From: Elusimicrobiota bacterium
Lineage (GTDB): Bacteria > Elusimicrobiota > Endomicrobiia > Endomicrobiales > Endomicrobiaceae
Length of the DNA stretch: 34,389 bases
Reading direction: 5' to 3'
Assembly: GCA_017528425.1 (NCBI GenBank)
Contig: JAFXOV010000048.1
Span: 1-34,389 of the forward strand
The notes beneath the pieces were generated by a model, which saw only the letters and a program-made list of their open reading frames with translations, searched no databases and was not told the origin of the DNA. Position 1 is the first letter of the stretch. Each line of letters begins with the position of its first letter. This document shows positions 33,470 to 34,389 of the stretch, one piece after another. The position numbers and the translations under genes were made by a program.

Positions 33470-33937
33470 ATGAGAAATGTAAAAATCGCAAAAATGATGT
33501 TAAGTTTGATGTTGATGTTTGGACTTACAACCGCAAGTTTTGCAATGGGACCCGGCGATGCAAAAAAAGCACCTAAAGATAACGGTAAAGTAAAAGTTGA
33601 ACAGAAGTATGATAAAAAAGATGTAAAAAAAGATACAAAGAAAGAAACAAATGTTGCAAAAAAAGATCAAAAGAAAAAAGATTTTGCTAAAAAGAACGAT
33701 AAAAAAGAAAAGTTTGCAAAGAAAGGTAAAAAAGGAAAAGAGTTTGCAAAAAAAAGACAAGGTAAAAACGGTAAATATTTCGCAAAGAAAGGACAAAGAG
33801 GAAAATATTTTGCAAAAAAAGGTCACAACAAAAACTTTAAATTCGCAAAGAAAAACGGACATCACAAAAAACATTTTGCAAAAAAAGGTCACAACAGACA
33901 CTTTGCAAAAAAATGCAATAAAAAGTGTAAATGTTAG
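33470..33937 (+). CDS. Secreted lysine-rich protein with eight FAKK repeats
   Basis: The 155-residue protein has a signal peptide of about 26 residues (MLSLMLMFGLTTASFA) and a mature part dominated by lysine. From about residue 64 the tetrapeptide FAKK recurs eight times at 8-14-residue spacing, each preceded by D, K, E, Y or H. Spacers are rich in G, N, Q and, towards the end, H. The last residues are CNKKCKC, with three cysteines. The strong SD AAAGGGGG precedes the ATG. No known family was recognised. The composition would suit binding of nucleic acid, anionic polysaccharide or lipid, or metal; these are inferences. The DNA repeat makes it prone to length variation. Overlapping open frames on both strands are shadows of this repeat. 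Confidence 0.75.
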   Translation: MRNVKIAKMMLSLMLMFGLTTASFAMGPGDAKKAPKDNGKVKVEQKYDKKDVKKDTKKETNVAKKDQKKKDFAKKNDKKEKFAKKGKKGKEFAKKRQGKNGKYFAKKGQRGKYFAKKGHNKNFKFAKKNGHHKKHFAKKGHNRHFAKKCNKKCKC

Positions 33938-33991
33938 TAGTATTATAGATCTTTGTATATGTAAAAAATTTGTGAAATTGATTGAAAAATG

Positions 33992-34020
33992 TTGAAATTC
34001 ATAAAAGTATGGGCTATGCT
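33992..34020 (+). promoter_or_regulatory. Candidate promoter of the last, partial gene
   Basis: TTGAAA (33992-33997), a 17-nt spacer and TATGCT (34015-34020) predict a start near 34027, exactly at the 5' side of the first helix in the leader that follows. Confidence 0.55.
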
Positions 34021-34026
34021 AAATAT

Positions 34027-34149
34027 TACGCGCTGAAACAAAAATAAATTAGGTGAAACTTTTTAAAAAGGAGGTAAGTCTAAAGTTTGTAGCAGCCGTA
34101 AAAAAATGTAGAACTCAGATTCTACAAATCTAAAAAAAGGAGAAGGAAA
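34027..34149 (+). promoter_or_regulatory. Structured 5' leader, unassigned riboswitch-like RNA
   Basis: The 123-nt leader has a closing helix: TTACG (34026-34030) with CGTAA (34097-34101), and CTG (34033-34035) with CAG (34093-34095). Inside are a CTTTT/AAAAG hairpin and an orphan SD AAAGGAGGT (34067-34075) that serves no long frame; the nearest start-like codon, TTG 34087, is followed at once by TAG. A 7-bp hairpin (34107-34113 with 34120-34126) competes with an alternative stem (34117-34121 with 34127-34131) just before the real SD. Some blocks recall c-di-GMP aptamers, but the match is incomplete. Confidence 0.4.
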
Positions 34150-34389
34150 ATGAGAAAGGTAATGAGCTTGTTAGTAGCAACCGTTTTCATGGCAGGAGTA
34201 GCAGCAGTAGCATTCGCAGCACCAAAAGCAGCATCAACATCATCAGCAAAGTCATCATCATCTTTTAAAGCATTTGCAGTATATGTAGAAAATGCTTCAA
34301 AAGATAACCACTTTGCACCATCAGGATGGATGGGAGATTTCGGAGATTTGAAATTGAACCAGGCATGCACAGAAACACCAAGAAGCGGA
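34150..34389 (+). CDS. Secreted protein, 3' truncated by window end
   Basis: Eighty codons are visible from ATG 34150, which is preceded by AAAGGAGAAGG. A signal peptide (1-24, ending AFA) leads into an Ala/Ser/Lys-rich linker, then a globular start containing FAVYVENASKDNHFAPSGWMGDFGDLKL. The SGWMGD-GDLK pattern looks like a conserved motif of secreted hypothetical proteins, but I cannot name the family with confidence. A long structured leader precedes it, so expression may be regulated post-initiation. The frame is still open at the window edge. Confidence 0.75.
   Translation, partial: MRKVMSLLVATVFMAGVAAVAFAAPKAASTSSAKSSSSFKAFAVYVENASKDNHFAPSGWMGDFGDLKLNQACTETPRSG

Noticed and set aside
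33500-33995. Long open frames on both strands overlapping the FAKK gene
   Set aside because: They arise from the low-complexity AAA/TTT-rich repeat. Only the 33470 frame has a signal peptide, SD and promoter.

Overview
The window is AT-rich bacterial chromosome with tightly packed housekeeping genes separated by a few repeat-rich gaps. The organism has an outer membrane: there is a giant autotransporter, two small outer-membrane beta-barrel paralogues, a ribosomal-S1-type rpsA and strong Shine-Dalgarno (SD) sites. It also carries a ferredoxin-dependent pyruvate oxidoreductase, which points to anaerobic metabolism. Gene content, base composition and intergenic repeat style fit Elusimicrobiota (Endomicrobia-like). 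That placement is inference, because no rRNA or other decisive marker is present.

Layout. 1-531: 3' end of a pyruvate:ferredoxin oxidoreductase beta subunit, followed by a long palindrome. 798-1406: secreted beta-barrel protein. 1407-1827: terminator, several dispersed repeats and a promoter. 1828-6732: 1634-residue autotransporter with Pmp-like repeats and a large internal duplication. 6811-9214: argS and a secreted L,D-transpeptidase flanked by inverted repeats. 9366-13794 (minus): the classical rpmH-rnpA-yidD-yidC-jag-mnmE operon; rpmH is too short to stand out as an open frame and was read directly. 13874-15088 (minus): PilZ protein and folD. 15199-15921: tcdA-like gene. 15983-16576: second beta-barrel paralogue. 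16577-17224: repeats, terminator and a tryptophan T-box leader. 17225-32109: a 15-kb same-strand run, trpEGDCFBA-aroF-tyrA-aroA-plsC-ispH-rpsA-ruvA-ruvB-queH. 32110-34389: orphan small membrane proteins, a lysine-rich FAKK-repeat secreted protein, and a partial secreted protein behind a structured leader.

How the genes work together. The T-box senses uncharged tRNA-Trp: a UGG specifier sits in the expected internal loop, and the T-box bulge carries a C that can pair with a G discriminator base. It controls the complete chorismate-to-tryptophan pathway. DAHP synthase, prephenate dehydrogenase and EPSP synthase follow with short gaps or overlaps, so the leader may influence the common aromatic pathway as well. 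The minus-strand block builds the ribosome, RNase P, inner-membrane insertion machinery and the tRNA wobble modification enzyme.

The most unusual material lies between genes. It includes 26-nt palindromes whose stems change in a compensatory way, a roughly 135-bp repeat in two inverted copies 31 kb apart, AT-rich repeats that seem to supply promoters, and a leader at 34027-34149 that looks like an unassigned riboswitch-type RNA.
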